The position numbers and the translations under genes are program-made. A model generated the notes under the pieces. The model worked only from the letters and a program-made list of their open reading frames with translations. It had not been told where the DNA came from and ran no database searches. 64,000 nt of DNA from Bacillus pseudomycoides (GTDB lineage: Bacteria > Bacillota > Bacilli > Bacillales > Bacillaceae_G), in contig NZ_CP064266.1 of NCBI RefSeq assembly GCF_022811845.1, positions 868,001 to 932,000 on the forward strand. The letters run 5' to 3'. This document shows, in pieces, positions 9,453 to 19,593 of the stretch (the first letter of the stretch is position 1; each line of letters starts with the position of its first letter).

Positions 9453-10937
9453 TTATTCTTCCCCAAAGCGTTCAACAAGTGTCGCAAGCGTACGAACCAT
9501 TGCACCTGTTGCTCCTGCTGGTCCTAAATCATGTGCACTCGTTGTATCAGAAGTACCCGCGATATCTAAATGTACCCATGGTGTCTCTTCTGCAAACTCG
9601 CCAAGGAATGTTCCAGCCATTACTGCATGCCCTTCACGACCTGGTGAGTTATTTAAATCAGCAAATTTACTGTTGCGAACACGTTCTTTATCACGCTCAA
9701 AAATCGGTAATTGCCAAATTGGTTCATCTGTTTCCATTGATGCTTCTAATACTTGTTCAAATAATGGTTCATTATTTGTCATTGCACCTGTTGTATGATT
9801 TCCAAGCGCAACGATAACACCGCCTGTTAATGTTGCAATATCAACAAGGTAGTTTGCACCAAGTTTCTTTGCATACGTAATACCATCGGCTAATGCAAGG
9901 CGTCCTTCTGCATCTGTATTTAATACTTCAATTGTTTTCCCGCTCATAGATGTAATCACATCATCCGGTTTAAACGCTGTACCACTTACCACATTATCTG
10001 TTGATGGAATAACAGCGACTACGTTTTGCTCTGGGCGAAGTTCACCGATAATTTCCATTGCCCCAAGAACTGCGGCAGCCCCCCCCATATCGCCTTTCAT
10101 TCCTACCATGCCTTCACGTGGTTTTAAAGAATAGCCACCTGTATCGTATGTGATTCCTTTTCCAACGAATCCGATCACATCTGTCCACTCTTCTTTTCCT
10201 TTATAAATAAGAGCAATCATTTTTGGTGGCTCTGTAGATCCTTGGTTTACAGCAAGTAATGCACCCATACCAAGCTCTTCCATTTCTTCTTTCTCAAGCA
10301 CTTTATAATCCATATCGTATTTTTCAGCTAACTCAACCGCATACTCTGCAAGCGTTGTTGCTGTTAATACGTTTGGTGGCATATTTACAAGTGTACGAGC
10401 TGAGTTTGTAGCACGTCCATGCACATACCCTACCGTTAATGCAGCTTCGATTTCTTTTTCATCCTCTGCTGTAATAACCGCAAAGTTTTCTAACTCTACA
10501 CTTTCTTTTTTGCCGGTTTTATATGTTTGTAAATCATATGTACCTAGGCAAGATACTTCAGCCGCGATATGTGCAACATCAATTGCTTCTAATTTATCTG
10601 TTACGAAAGAATCAAGTAACATTGCTGCTTCTTGCACTTTGTCAGCTTTTAATGTTTTAAATGCTTTACTAAGTGAAGCACGTAACGTTTCTGTTGAGTA
10701 TAATTCTTTTTTACCAAGACCGACAAAATAATAACGTTTCACATTTGTTTTTCCTAAGCTATGCACTTTAGAAATGGCTTTTTTCTTTGTAGAAAGCTCT
10801 TTTTCTTCTAATAAAACTTGTAATTGTCCTTCAAACGCTTTATCTAATTCCTGTACAAAGCTACTCACTTTTTCTTCTTCAAATAAAGCAACGATAACAG
10901 CTTCATGATTTGCTAATTCTTTTTGTACTTGAAACAT
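9453..10937 (-). CDS. pepA: Leucyl aminopeptidase (M17)
   Basis: This 494-residue cytosolic M17 metallo-aminopeptidase removes N-terminal residues, preferring leucine. The C-terminal catalytic domain contains the family signature NTDAEGRL (about residues 340-347), the metal-binding segment [17 protein letters not shown] (about 256-272), and the catalytic Lys/Arg region. The N-terminal macro-like domain is typical of PepA. I use the ATG six bases inside the longest frame because the G-rich ribosome binding site AGGGGGGG ends right at the upstream TTG. It is monocistronic, converging on cdaS. PepA homologues can also bind DNA, but nothing here shows that role. Confidence 0.95.
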   Translation of the reverse strand: MFQVQKELANHEAVIVALFEEEKVSSFVQELDKAFEGQLQVLLEEKELSTKKKAISKVHSLGKTNVKRYYFVGLGKKELYSTETLRASLSKAFKTLKADKVQEAAMLLDSFVTDKLEAIDVAHIAAEVSCLGTYDLQTYKTGKKESVELENFAVITAEDEKEIEAALTVGYVHGRATNSARTLVNMPPNVLTATTLAEYAVELAEKYDMDYKVLEKEEMEELGMGALLAVNQGSTEPPKMIALIYKGKEEWTDVIGFVGKGITYDTGGYSLKPREGMVGMKGDMGGAAAVLGAMEIIGELRPEQNVVAVIPSTDNVVSGTAFKPDDVITSMSGKTIEVLNTDAEGRLALADGITYAKKLGANYLVDIATLTGGVIVALGNHTTGAMTNNEPLFEQVLEASMETDEPIWQLPIFERDKERVRNSKFADLNNSPGREGHAVMAGTFLGEFAEETPWVHLDIAGTSDTTSAHDLGPAGATGAMVRTLATLVERFGEE

Positions 10938-11022
10938 GTTCAACCCCCCCTAAATTTCTCTATTTTCATTATAACTGCATTTTCCTTAAAATGCGATAAT
11001 TCTAACTTCTCGTTCACTTCAT

Positions 11023-11055
11023 AAAAAAAGTCTAGTGTTAATCCCACTAGACTAT
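11023..11055 (-). terminator. Terminator of the Nudix-yuiB-yuiC operon
   Basis: The stem AGTCTAGTG / CACTAGACT has a seven-T run on the minus strand and overlaps the yuiC stop codon. Confidence 0.85.
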
Positions 11056-11678
11056 CTCTGCTTCAAATATTGACCGCGAAATACTTGCAGCGTTTCATCT
11101 TGGTTCAGCATCGTTAACTGATCTTCTGTTAACTTACCTTTCCCCATTTTCACTACATATACATTTACTTTTTTCTTGCCCCATTCACTATATACATCTT
11201 GAACTGTTTCATAATATAAATCGAGTCTATTTCCTTTTATAGCTCCTCCTTTATCTGCTACCACACCATATCCATAGCCCGGTACAAAAAGGACGGTCCC
11301 AATCGGAAACACACGTAAATCAGCTGCAATTGTAGAATAGATGTCTCGTTTTGCCTTTACGCCTGAATATGTAATACCATACTCTGGGTGTCCAGGTCTT
11401 TTACCAGTTGATTCTATCCCCGATGTATAACCAGTTGCTGTCATTTCCATTACGCGATATTTAGACCAGTCTCTTCCCTGTTCTAAAGCATTTATCACTT
11501 CTTTACTCGGAACAACTTGTTGCCCTCTTTCTGCTGCATGTACTTCCTTTACATTGCTTTCTTTATATGTTTTTACAAGCTCCGCTAAAGACACTCCAGT
11601 GAATGCTTGCCATGTCACACACAATGCTGCTACAAGCAAACAAGTCATCATAATGCGAATACCATAACGTTTTAACAT
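11052..11678 (-). CDS. yuiC: YuiC-like exported 3D-domain protein
   Basis: This membrane-anchored or secreted protein ends in a 3D domain, the double-psi barrel fold of lytic transglycosylase-like wall enzymes such as MltA and Sps/Rpf-like YuiC. The domain starts at MTATGYTSG and contains the three acidic residues that name it (VADKGG...GNRLDLYY). An N-terminal hydrophobic helix (about residues 8-25 from this start) targets it to the membrane. The start is uncertain: the frame is open to 11711, and the best binding site (AAGGAG) lies 14 nt before this ATG. It is the last gene of a Nudix-yuiB-yuiC cluster. A cell-wall remodelling role is expected, possibly linked to spores. Confidence 0.88.
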   Translation of the reverse strand: MLKRYGIRIMMTCLLVAALCVTWQAFTGVSLAELVKTYKESNVKEVHAAERGQQVVPSKEVINALEQGRDWSKYRVMEMTATGYTSGIESTGKRPGHPEYGITYSGVKAKRDIYSTIAADLRVFPIGTVLFVPGYGYGVVADKGGAIKGNRLDLYYETVQDVYSEWGKKKVNVYVVKMGKGKLTEDQLTMLNQDETLQVFRGQYLKQR

Positions 11679-11734
11679 TTTTATATTCCACACTCCTTCA
11701 TCGTTCATCATTCCCTATACGATGTAGAAATATG

Positions 11735-11766
11735 CAAAAAAATAATCTCCAGGATGCTGGAGATTA
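11735..11766 (-). terminator. Hairpin between yuiB and yuiC
   Basis: The stem AATCTCCAG / CTGGAGATT with a T run on the minus strand overlaps the yuiB stop codon. It may separate yuiC from the Nudix-yuiB pair or only attenuate read-through. Confidence 0.7.
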
Positions 11767-12081
11767 AAACATTTGATACCCATTTTGACGTAGTTTCTTT
11801 ATCACAACACCAGACAAAATTGCCCCGATTAATCCCATTGACAAGATAAAAAGATCGGCTTGTCCAAGATGAGAGACACTTGTTCCAAATGAGGAAAATG
11901 TTTCCTTCGGTTTTGAAAAGTAGTCCCAGACACTCGCTTTATTAATGATTAGTATGCAAACAATTGGATAGACAATAACCATCACCCACGTAGCACGTAA
12001 AATCATATTGAGCAAAAATCCAATTCCAAAAAACAAAATAAAAAACAACATCATTGAAATAAGTAGTACCGGTATACTCAC
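11764..12081 (-). CDS. yuiB: YuiB-like small membrane protein
   Basis: This 105-residue protein has three hydrophobic segments (about residues 3-25, 28-47 and 73-92), matching in size and context the YuiB protein of B. subtilis, whose function is unknown. It starts with GTG at 12081; the start overlaps the TGA of the upstream Nudix gene by four bases, indicating translational coupling. A terminator-like hairpin follows and then yuiC, the same gene order as in B. subtilis. It is a cytoplasmic membrane protein; no catalytic residues are recognisable. Confidence 0.75.
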   Translation of the reverse strand: MSIPVLLISMMLFFILFFGIGFLLNMILRATWVMVIVYPIVCILIINKASVWDYFSKPKETFSSFGTSVSHLGQADLFILSMGLIGAILSGVVIKKLRQNGYQMF

Positions 12082-12584
12082 TTGTTCCCCATCTCCTTCT
12101 CTCCCGCCGTAAACACATGATACGCTGTATATCCAAATTGCTCTCCTGGATTTAGTGTCGTATCCATCTCAAGAATTGGTCCTGTATTCCCTTCTAATAA
12201 ATGTCGAATTAATATAGAAGTATTTTGATCATACGCAATATCTTTCGGATCTAAAAATGCTACTTCCGACAATTCCTCTTCTTGTACAGTGATCCCTTCT
12301 CCTTCTGGTTCGAGTAAAAAAATAATCATATTATCGCTAATCTCATCACGAATGACACCAGAGCGAATGCCAATCACACCTTTTACATGTGCAATAATAC
12401 CTGTCTCTTCCAAAACTTCACGTTTCACAGCTTCATCAATCGTTTCTCCTTCATTAACAAAGCCCGCCGGTAATGACCATTTCCCTTTTAATCCACTATA
12501 TTTTTTCTTAACGAAGAGCCATCTCCCGTCTTTTGTCGCTACTAGTCCGCTTACAGCTAACCAAACTTTCCCACGCTTCCCCAT
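12078..12584 (-). CDS. Nudix hydrolase
   Basis: This 168-residue Nudix family pyrophosphohydrolase has a complete Nudix box, with Gly, Glu, REVLEE and Gly-Ile in the right spacing (about residues 42-64, beginning GFVNEGETIDEAVKRE). Such enzymes hydrolyse nucleoside diphosphates linked to another group; the substrate is not readable. The ATG follows GGAAGGGGTTTTACATC. It is the first gene of a three-gene minus-strand unit with yuiB and yuiC and overlaps yuiB by four bases. It could be a housecleaning enzyme or act on a wall precursor, but only the catalytic family is certain. Confidence 0.9.
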   Translation of the reverse strand: MGKRGKVWLAVSGLVATKDGRWLFVKKKYSGLKGKWSLPAGFVNEGETIDEAVKREVLEETGIIAHVKGVIGIRSGVIRDEISDNMIIFLLEPEGEGITVQEEELSEVAFLDPKDIAYDQNTSILIRHLLEGNTGPILEMDTTLNPGEQFGYTAYHVFTAGEKEMGNK

Positions 12585-12849
12585 GATGTAAAACCCCTTC
12601 CGATTAAACGAACAGAATATTCATTCTTTTCTATGTATTATACTATATTTTTCAGTAAGAATAATATAATCTTCCTTGTTCCTTAGTTGATACGTTTCTT
12701 TCTACTCTTCTACCTCATTTATCGATTTCCATATATTTGATATAATGTTAATATGTTTATCTTTTTTGGGGAAAGGTCTCTAATTTCTTCAAAATTCTTC
12801 CTTTAATATTACATAACACCTATTCATTGCGAAAGGAGTAAAAAGTAAA

Positions 12850-13284
12850 ATGAGAAATCAATCAAAAAAGTCCAGTATTGTATTTGTAACATTAGTTTCC
12901 GCATTACTCTTCTGCTCTGTCTTAGTTGTTCCTTCGCTTTCACCACTTGCTGATTTAGGACCTAATGCAAATAAATTTAACTCTTTAGGCATGTGGAAAT
13001 CAATCGGCACGATTTTACTATTTTATATCGTACCTCTACTTCTTTATATCGCAGGAGTGAAGGCAATGCGATTCATCATGGCTATTCTTTGCGGTATGGG
13101 GATATTCGTAAATTTTGTGATACTTGCAGTCGTATTGATTATAATGCTCGCAAGTGACTATAAAGCCTCCTCTTTCTTAGGAGTCATCATTGTTTGTACA
13201 GGGGTAATAATCACAAACGTCATTTGGTTTTTTGTTGCTTTTCGCTCAAAAAGAAATTCTACTTATACACTGCATGTACAATAA
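12850..13284 (+). CDS. Four-helix membrane protein, unknown function
   Basis: This 144-residue protein has four clear transmembrane helices (about residues 10-28, 48-67, 70-98 and 105-128) and a basic C-terminal tail. The ATG is preceded by GCGAAAGGAG. The gene stands alone in front of a bidirectional terminator. Similar small membrane proteins of unknown function occur in Bacillus; I do not assign a family name. No catalytic or ligand motif is visible. Confidence 0.6.
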   Translation: MRNQSKKSSIVFVTLVSALLFCSVLVVPSLSPLADLGPNANKFNSLGMWKSIGTILLFYIVPLLLYIAGVKAMRFIMAILCGMGIFVNFVILAVVLIIMLASDYKASSFLGVIIVCTGVIITNVIWFFVAFRSKRNSTYTLHVQ

Positions 13285-13293
13285 AATATAAAT

Positions 13294-13333
13294 TAAAAAA
13301 GCAGAAACGACTCCTAGCCGTTTCTGCTTTTTC
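13294..13333. terminator. Bidirectional terminator before ndh
   Basis: The stem AGCAGAAACG / CGTTTCTGCT with A and T runs on both sides separates two converging genes. Confidence 0.9.
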
Positions 13334-13342
13334 TATCATATA

Positions 13343-14551
13343 TTAAAAGAACTTCAATTTACCTTTTTTCAGAACTAGTAAAGGTCCGCCAAGTAAGAAT
13401 AGGTAACGGTTATCGATTACTTTCTTCATAAAGGAAGCTTTCCAACCAGTTAACTTTTTCCCCATAACAACGCCCATTGCATCATCATGTCCCAATGAAC
13501 ATACAGAACCTTTGTTATCAAATACAAACTTCTTCATTTCACCGTTACCGCGAATTAACACAGATAAGTTATGCGCAATGTTATAACCCTGTTGAATTGC
13601 AATTTGTGCTGTTGGCGGGTATGGACGGTTAATCTCTTCATTAATGATTAACGCTGCGTCACCAACCATGAATACATCTTCATGACCCGGAGCATGCATA
13701 TACTCATCAACTTTTACACGTCCACGCATTGCTTCAAAGCCAGACTCTTCCACAAGACCGTTACCGCGAACACCAGCAGCCCAAACAACAGTTTCAGACT
13801 TAAGTAACTCAACATCGTCACCGTTTGCAACTAGAATACCTTCTTCAGTTGCTTCTTTAATTGCTGTACCGATGCGGAATTCTACACCTTTTTTCTCTAA
13901 CTGTTTTACAGCGTACTCAACTAGCTCTGGATCGAAACCCGGAAGCGCTGTTGGAGCAGCCTCTACACAAATAATACGTGCTTTTTCACGTGGAACATCG
14001 TACTCTTTACAAAGTTCAGGAATACGGTTTGCGAGCTCACCTACATACTCGATACCTGTAAATCCTGCACCACCAACAATAATTGTTACTAACTCATCAC
14101 GTTTTTCAGTCGCATATTGAGAGAATTTATATTCCATATGCTCACGAATTTGACGAGTTGCATTAATGTTAGTAATAGAGAATGCATGCTCTTTCAAACC
14201 TTTAATACCAAATGTTTCAGACTCGAAGCCAAGGCCGATTACTAAGTAATCATACTCTAATTCAGCATTTTTTAAGATAACGCGTTTTTCAGCTGCTTTA
14301 ATTTCTACAACTGTATCTTGTACAAAGTTTACTTTATTTGTATCAATAACGTCTTGAATGTCGAGACGGATTTTATCATGATGTAATGTGCCAGCTGCAC
14401 TTTCATGTAACCAAGTTGCTTGGTAGTGATAGCTGTTGTTATTTACTAACGTAATTTCAGCTTCACTTACAGATAATGCTTTCTGCAGACGAACAGTCGT
14501 AATCATCCCGCCATAACCTGCACCTAAAACTACGATTTTTGGAGTTTTCAC
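13343..14551 (-). CDS. yumB: Type II NADH dehydrogenase-like flavoprotein (YumB/Ndh)
   Basis: This 402-residue FAD/NAD(P)H-dependent oxidoreductase belongs to the NDH-2 family, which passes electrons from NADH to menaquinone without pumping protons, at the inner face of the membrane. The N-terminal FAD site is [10 protein letters not shown] (about residues 7-16), the NADH site is [13 protein letters not shown] (about 157-169), and the second FAD motif includes VFMVGDAA (about 290-297). The C-terminal amphipathic segment probably touches the membrane. It starts with GTG. Its place beside yumC matches B. subtilis yumB. The upstream region has two inverted repeats that could be operators. Confidence 0.9.
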   Translation of the reverse strand: MKTPKIVVLGAGYGGMITTVRLQKALSVSEAEITLVNNNSYHYQATWLHESAAGTLHHDKIRLDIQDVIDTNKVNFVQDTVVEIKAAEKRVILKNAELEYDYLVIGLGFESETFGIKGLKEHAFSITNINATRQIREHMEYKFSQYATEKRDELVTIIVGGAGFTGIEYVGELANRIPELCKEYDVPREKARIICVEAAPTALPGFDPELVEYAVKQLEKKGVEFRIGTAIKEATEEGILVANGDDVELLKSETVVWAAGVRGNGLVEESGFEAMRGRVKVDEYMHAPGHEDVFMVGDAALIINEEINRPYPPTAQIAIQQGYNIAHNLSVLIRGNGEMKKFVFDNKGSVCSLGHDDAMGVVMGKKLTGWKASFMKKVIDNRYLFLLGGPLLVLKKGKLKFF

Positions 14552-15019
14552 TCAATCACAACCCTTTTCTTTATAATAATAGTAATGAAAAATAAGACCA
14601 AAGTGCTAAACACTTATTTTGTCAAGAATGTGGAATTCCTCACATTCTCAAACATAACAAAACGTATTCAAAAAATCTTACGAAATTTGTCATAAAAAAT
14701 TAACATAATACTTTCCTATATTAGTCGGTTTTATGTCATAATTCAAGCGCCTAACGAATTATCAATATTTTAAAATAACATAGCGTTTTCAAGGGTTTTT
14801 CAGCCTTTTTTACATGGATTTTCCTGCTTGGTATATTTTATACATTTTTAATTTAACTATGCACAAGCTTACATATAATTCAGTCATTTCTTGCAGTATT
14901 CTAAACTTAAATATGTTATCATTTTACTGTAAAGTGTAATCTTATTTGCAGGATTTCCGTATACATATGAACAATATATGGAATCAATATCTAAATTCCA
15001 TCTATAGGGGGAATAAATA
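14552..15019. promoter_or_regulatory. Divergent control region between yumB and yumC
   Basis: This 468-bp AT-rich gap must hold promoters for both divergent genes. Two inverted repeats near the yumB side stand out: AAGTG-N5-CACTT (14601-14615) and AGAATGTG-N8-CACATTCT (14625-14648). No Rex, Fur or CcpA consensus is visible. No gene with a ribosome binding site is apparent inside. Confidence 0.5.
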
Positions 15020-16009
15020 GTGACAGAAAATCAAAAAGTTTACGACATAACGATTATCGGTGGAGGTCCAACAGGATTATTCACAGCGTTTTATGGCGGC
15101 ATGAGACAGGCCAGTGTAAAAATTATTGAAAGCTTACCGCAACTTGGAGGACAATTATCCGCACTATACCCTGAAAAATATATTTATGACGTAGCCGGAT
15201 TCCCAAAAGTACGTGCGCAAGAACTTGTTGATAATTTAAAAGAACAAATGAAAAAGTTCGAACCGACTGTTTGCTTAGAAGAAGCAGTTGCTACACTTGA
15301 AAAACAAGCCGATGGCGTATTTAAGCTTGTAACAAATAAAGCAACACACTATTCTAAATCTGTCATTATTACAGCTGGTAACGGTGCTTTCCAACCACGC
15401 CGTTTAGAATTAGAAGGTGTAGAAAAATTCGAGAAGAAAAACCTCCACTATTTCGTTGATGATATGAATAAATTTTCTGGAAAACGCGTCGTTGTCTTTG
15501 GGGGTGGCGACTCTGCTGTGGACTGGACAATGATGTTAGAACCAATCGCTGAACAAGTAACAATCGTTCATCGTCGTGATAAATTCCGTGCTCATGAGCA
15601 CAGCGTAGAAAACTTAATGAACTCTCGCGCAGATGTAAAAACACCATACGTTCCAGTTGAATTAATTGGCGAAGACAAAATTGAACAAGTTGTATTGCAG
15701 CATGGGAAGACAGAGGAAAAAGTTGTTATTGACGTTGATGATGTCATCGTAAACTACGGCTTCGTCTCTTCTCTTGGCCCAATTAAAAACTGGGGATTAG
15801 ACATTCAAAAAAACAGCATCGTTGTAAACTCCAAAATGGAAACAAACATTCCCGGTATTTATGCAGCTGGTGATATTTGTACATATGAAGGAAAAGTAAA
15901 ACTGATCGCATGTGGATTTGGCGAAGCACCAACAGCCGTAAACAATGCAAAAGCTTACTTCGATCCAAATGCAAAACTACAACCAATGCATAGTTCTAGT
16001 ATGTTTTAA
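15020..16009 (+). CDS. yumC: Ferredoxin/flavodoxin-NADP+ reductase
   Basis: This 329-residue thioredoxin-reductase-like flavoprotein, the YumC type, transfers electrons between NADPH and ferredoxin or flavodoxin. The FAD motif [10 protein letters not shown] is at about residues 12-21, the NADP motif [13 protein letters not shown] at about 157-169, and [17 protein letters not shown] near 277-293 closes the second FAD site. The CxxC redox pair of true thioredoxin reductase is absent, as expected for this family. The GTG start is preceded by TAGGGGGAATAAATA. It is monocistronic, followed by a bcr1-like repeat. In Bacillus this enzyme supports essential redox and Fe-S functions. Confidence 0.95.
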   Translation: MTENQKVYDITIIGGGPTGLFTAFYGGMRQASVKIIESLPQLGGQLSALYPEKYIYDVAGFPKVRAQELVDNLKEQMKKFEPTVCLEEAVATLEKQADGVFKLVTNKATHYSKSVIITAGNGAFQPRRLELEGVEKFEKKNLHYFVDDMNKFSGKRVVVFGGGDSAVDWTMMLEPIAEQVTIVHRRDKFRAHEHSVENLMNSRADVKTPYVPVELIGEDKIEQVVLQHGKTEEKVVIDVDDVIVNYGFVSSLGPIKNWGLDIQKNSIVVNSKMETNIPGIYAAGDICTYEGKVKLIACGFGEAPTAVNNAKAYFDPNAKLQPMHSSSMF

Positions 16010-16014
16010 TTTAT

Positions 16015-16170
16015 AAAGTGAAACTTTAATCAGTGGGGGTTTTCTCCATCCCCCACTGATTATTAGTTGAACCAATCGGGCTTTTACGGACAGTAACACT
16101 CCCACCTAACTTCTTCGCTTTCGCTGAATTTTGAGGTGGGAGTGTTACTGTCCGTTAATGCGGGATAAAT
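16015..16170 (+). repeat. bcr1-like repeat, copy A (complete)
   Basis: This 156-bp element is shared with 22006-22161 and 54412-54563. It starts AAAGTGAAACTTTAATC and ends near CCGTTAATGCGGGATAAAT. Two hairpins are visible: AATCAGTGGGGG / CCCCCACTGATT, and a 22-bp stem whose arms begin ACGGACAGTAACACTCCCAC and end GAGTGTTACTGTCCGT. TTTAT sits directly before the left end. Size and structure fit the bcr1 element of the B. cereus group. It follows yumC and may also serve as its terminator. Confidence 0.85.
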
Positions 16171-16279
16171 GAAGCGGACTCCTTTCGTATATGGAAGGAG
16201 TTTTTTAATATAGTATCTCCTCACCAAAATTATCTAAATCCTTAGAAATGTTAACAACAATTAAAAAGGCGGTTTTGAT

Positions 16280-16534
16280 ATGGATATTAGGTGGAAAAGT
16301 GAAAATATTATTTTCGACACACTGAGAGAATCTGAAGTATGGGCAGACTCGATAGCAAATGAAATATACGGAAGAACGATTGATGGGTATATAACACCTA
16401 GCTATAAGATTGCTTACGCTCTGTCATTTTTCTTGGCTTCTGTATCTAACTTCATCGTTCACACAGAAACAGCCATAATCACAGGTTCATTTGTTTATAG
16501 GGTTTGGGTGACTATTTTAACGAGTGCAAAGTAA
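16280..16534 (+). CDS. Short hypothetical ORF
   Basis: This 84-residue frame starts with ATG after AAAGGCGGTTTTGAT. It has a hydrophilic N-terminus and a hydrophobic stretch from about residue 45 to the end. I recognise no family. It may be a real small membrane protein of the B. cereus group or the worn end of a longer gene. The weak ribosome binding site and the lack of a clear terminator make it doubtful. Confidence 0.35.
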   Translation: MDIRWKSENIIFDTLRESEVWADSIANEIYGRTIDGYITPSYKIAYALSFFLASVSNFIVHTETAIITGSFVYRVWVTILTSAK

Positions 16535-16641
16535 AAAAATGTCTAAAGGGTATCGTCAACAAAATCCCCTTCCTTTCATCTGTATAATTATGGTACAATA
16601 AAAAGGAACGTTTGTTCTTATATTAAAGGGGGAATATTAAC

Positions 16642-17118
16642 ATGAATGAACCTAAGATTGTAAAAAAAGAATCTTTTCAAGCCATCGGTATCTCTATTAC
16701 AACCAACAATGAAATCGAAACATCATCTGATGGAAAGATTCCTCATCTATGGAACCACTACTATCAAGATCAAATCATGAACCAAATTCCTAATCACCAT
16801 ACACAAACAACACTAGCATTGTATTCAAATTATGAGTCCGATGAAACTGGAGTTTATACATATACAATTGGTATGCCCGTCTCCTCACTAGACACAATTC
16901 CTGAAAATATGAAATCTCTTACAATACCTGCTCAGACATATGCAGTATTTACAACACGTAAAGGTCCTGTATCAGAAATCGTTTACGAAGCATGGCAAGA
17001 CATTTGGAACTGGTCGAAAGAAAACAAACGCGCTTTTACAATTGACTTTGAGCTCTATGACGAAAGAGCAATGGATCCAAATAACGCGCAAGTTGATATC
17101 TATATTGCATTAGCTTAA
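16642..17118 (+). CDS. GyrI-like/effector-binding domain protein
   Basis: This 158-residue single-domain protein has the GyrI-like (AraC effector-binding, SOUL-like) fold, which binds small hydrophobic molecules and occurs both alone and fused to regulators. Visible family features are the opening IVKKESFQAIGIS, the middle YESDETGVYTYTIG, and QTYAVFTTRKGPVSEIVYEAW near residues 107-127. There is no DNA-binding domain. A TACAAT -10 box and AAAGGGGG site lie upstream. It precedes an MFS pump on the same strand by 180 bp, so a ligand-sequestering role near a drug pump is conceivable but only inferred. Confidence 0.8.
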   Translation: MNEPKIVKKESFQAIGISITTNNEIETSSDGKIPHLWNHYYQDQIMNQIPNHHTQTTLALYSNYESDETGVYTYTIGMPVSSLDTIPENMKSLTIPAQTYAVFTTRKGPVSEIVYEAWQDIWNWSKENKRAFTIDFELYDERAMDPNNAQVDIYIALA

Positions 17119-17300
17119 ACCACATAATAAGAAGGTGCTTTTCGTATCTTCTTATTTTTTGTCTTTAAAAATACACTGGGCAAATGGGTTATTATTGTCT
17201 ACAATGAAAAAGTGCAGTATAGAAATATTAAAAACTGTATAAAACGAGTGTTAACAGCTTTTTATATCCATTCAAAATTGTTACATAGAAAGGAAGCAAT

Positions 17301-18548
17301 ATGGAGGAACTACAACAAAACAAATCTGCTCCAACAGAAAGTGGAATACCATTGTTAAAAAATACAAACTTCCTATTTCTCTGGGCGGCTACTCTATTTT
17401 CAAGCTTTTCTTTAGCTTTTTTTACATTTTCTCAAACGTGGTACATAGCGAAAACATTAAATCTTGAAGCGTCACTCGGCGTTGTCTTTGTTGCACTTAG
17501 CGTCCCAAGACTTATCTTTATGATTGTTGGGGGAGCTGTCGCAGATAAATTTCCGAAAAAAAATATTATGTTTTACTCGAATATCATTCGCGCGCTTCTT
17601 GTCGCAACGATTTTAATTTGGTTTATTGTTGGTCATGTGACATTATATACGTTTGCTTTATTTGCTTTGTTTTTCGGATTAGCTGATGCCTTCTTTTGGT
17701 CAGCAGACGGTTCTATTCTCCCTGAACTTGTAGAAAAACATCGTTTAACACAGGCGAATTCACTGACTCAAATGACAAACCAAGCATCAGTAATTTTAGG
17801 ACCAGTACTTGGCGGGATCCTCATTAAGTTTAGTAATTATGAAACCATCTTTACCATTACCATCCTGCTCCTAATTGTTGCTGCTATACTTGTCCAAAAA
17901 ATTCAATCTACCGTGCAAGTAGAACATGATACAGATAAAGGAATGTTTACATCTATTAAAGAAGGGATCTTGTACGTAAAAGAATCACCTTTTCTTTCAA
18001 CATTTCTCATCTGTAGTGCTTTTCTAAATCTATTTTTAATCGGTCCGATGCAAGTTGGTTTCCCATTATTTGTTAAAAATATCCTTCATGGTGATTCACT
18101 TCAATTTAGTTACTTAGAAGCAGCTGTCGGAGCAGGTATGGGAATCGGTGCTATCATTGTTGGTCTTAAGAACATTACTCGTAGACGCGGTTTATTCTGC
18201 ATCATTATGATGCTGTTATCCGGCATTTTCTTTTTATCGATTAACTTCAGTACAGCGCTTTGGCAAGCACTACTCGCAGGCGCATTTTATGGCATTACCA
18301 TTGCCATGGCCATCGTTCCATTAATGGCGATGATTCAATCTACTGTCAAAGAAGAAATGATGGGGCGCGTCATGAGCCTACTAATGCTGTCATCTATGGG
18401 CTTCATCCCGCTTTCCTATGCATTCACATCACTTGCACTTGCAGCTGGCATTCCGATTGTAACGATTATGAAAAGCGGTGCTATCGCAGTTATTGTCTTT
18501 GTATTATTTGTCGCAATTCGTGTCCCTGTTGTACGAAAATTCGATTGA
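17301..18548 (+). CDS. MFS transporter
   Basis: This 415-residue major facilitator superfamily protein has about 12 membrane helices. Motif A-like GGAVADKFPKKN (about residues 77-88) sits in the loop between helices 2 and 3, as in drug/proton antiporters of the enterobactin-exporter (EntS)/MefE-like group. The ATG follows AAAGGAAGCAAT. It is probably an exporter in the cytoplasmic membrane; its substrate is unknown. It is followed by a hairpin terminator that overlaps the end of the next, convergent gene. Confidence 0.88.
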   Translation: MEELQQNKSAPTESGIPLLKNTNFLFLWAATLFSSFSLAFFTFSQTWYIAKTLNLEASLGVVFVALSVPRLIFMIVGGAVADKFPKKNIMFYSNIIRALLVATILIWFIVGHVTLYTFALFALFFGLADAFFWSADGSILPELVEKHRLTQANSLTQMTNQASVILGPVLGGILIKFSNYETIFTITILLLIVAAILVQKIQSTVQVEHDTDKGMFTSIKEGILYVKESPFLSTFLICSAFLNLFLIGPMQVGFPLFVKNILHGDSLQFSYLEAAVGAGMGIGAIIVGLKNITRRRGLFCIIMMLLSGIFFLSINFSTALWQALLAGAFYGITIAMAIVPLMAMIQSTVKEEMMGRVMSLLMLSSMGFIPLSYAFTSLALAAGIPIVTIMKSGAIAVIVFVLFVAIRVPVVRKFD

Positions 18549-18554
18549 TTATGG

Positions 18555-18583
18555 AGAGTCATGTTATACATATGACTCTTTTT
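18555..18583 (+). terminator. Terminator of the MFS gene
   Basis: AGAGTCAT / ATATGACTCT with a six-T run. The stop codon of the converging winged-helix gene lies inside the hairpin. Confidence 0.75.
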
Positions 18584-19442
18584 TGAATGGATCAAATAAG
18601 GCCATCTGCGTGCTCCTCCTTATAGCTGCTCCCCATTCTAACTCAATATCTAAAAATAATGCTCGCATCGCACTATATAAGAGCGCTCTAACATCTTTAC
18701 GAATCTCCCCACATTTATACGCTCTTACTACACTTTTCGTACGACGGATAAGTTGCGAACAAACCTCTTCATCCGTAATCAATTGCTCAAAAAATACCCC
18801 TTGTTCTAATAAACCACTCTTTTTATAAGCGAGTTCCACCTTACTCCAAAGCACATTAATCGTTTGTGGATTTCTCGACATCGGAACAATTGCATCTACA
18901 AATGCACTTGGAATATCATGACGACAATATGTTTCATCAAGTTCATACGTTTCTCTTTTCTTTTGTACTTGAGAAAAGCTTTTAAAAAGAATAGTTTCCT
19001 TCTTTTCTGACACCTCTTCCTTCTTACGCTCCTCTACATGTACTCTCTTTTCACATGCGGTCATTTTCATACGGTCATCCATACGGTCAACGGCTGCTTT
19101 ACGAAATACATATAAGTTCGCACTATATCCCCCGCGCTTATATCTTTCTTTCGTAGGAATCCGCTCAATAATCCCGAGTTCCTCCAGTTTGGCAACAGAG
19201 CGACGCACCGTACGAATACTTTTTCCTATTTTGGCCGCAATTGTTGCCATTAACGGACAAGCAACTCCAACTGTTTTTTGCCGTTCATTAATCGCATATC
19301 TCCCTAAAAAACAAATCACTAAAAAGTCCGTTTTATTTATATCCGCTTGATACAATGCTAAAATTTGTTTTTGATACACATTAAACTCTTCTTTACTTCG
19401 AAATTCACTATACTCTTTCATTAAATGATACAAAGATCCCAT
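18564..19442 (-). CDS. Winged-helix DNA-binding protein, function unknown
   Basis: This 292-residue basic protein has a helix-turn-helix segment at about residues 67-100 (TIAAKIGKSIRTVRRSVAKL followed by EELGIIERI), typical of winged-helix replication or regulatory proteins that bind DNA through a recognition helix and wing. A charged linker (about 130-165) separates it from a C-terminal helical region of unknown function. The start at 19442 is chosen for its spacing from GGGGTG; the frame is open to a GTG at 19451. The layout (N-terminal wHTH, long linker, C-terminal helices) resembles plasmid or phage replication-type proteins, but no replication origin or partner is visible. Confidence 0.6.
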   Translation of the reverse strand: MGSLYHLMKEYSEFRSKEEFNVYQKQILALYQADINKTDFLVICFLGRYAINERQKTVGVACPLMATIAAKIGKSIRTVRRSVAKLEELGIIERIPTKERYKRGGYSANLYVFRKAAVDRMDDRMKMTACEKRVHVEERKKEEVSEKKETILFKSFSQVQKKRETYELDETYCRHDIPSAFVDAIVPMSRNPQTINVLWSKVELAYKKSGLLEQGVFFEQLITDEEVCSQLIRRTKSVVRAYKCGEIRKDVRALLYSAMRALFLDIELEWGAAIRRSTQMALFDPFKKESYV

Positions 19443-19527
19443 TCTCATCACCCCATATATAAATAGGTGTGAAAAAGCATAATGGGCAATTTATTTTTAA
19501 AATTATTGATGAACTAAAGACGTAAAA

Positions 19528-19562
19528 CAAAAAACAGGCCACATTTCACCATGCGGCCTGCC
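19528..19562 (-). terminator. Terminator of the cell-wall-binding repeat gene
   Basis: An AGGCCGCAT / ATGTGGCCT stem with a T run on the minus strand, 30 nt past the stop codon. Confidence 0.75.
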
Positions 19563-19593
19563 TTCCTTATCCATAAAGCTTACTGCTTATTCA

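Noticed and set aside
14552..15019. Rex operator before yumB
   Set aside because: The inverted repeats seen do not match TTGTGAA-N4-TTCACAA.
16010..16170. Target-site duplication of TTTAT flanking bcr1 copy A
   Set aside because: TTTAT is present on the left but not on the right side, and the other copies do not show a clean pair, so a duplication cannot be claimed here.
18564..19442. Plasmid-type replication region around the winged-helix protein
   Set aside because: The protein layout is suggestive, but there are no iterons, no partition genes and the neighbours are chromosomal.
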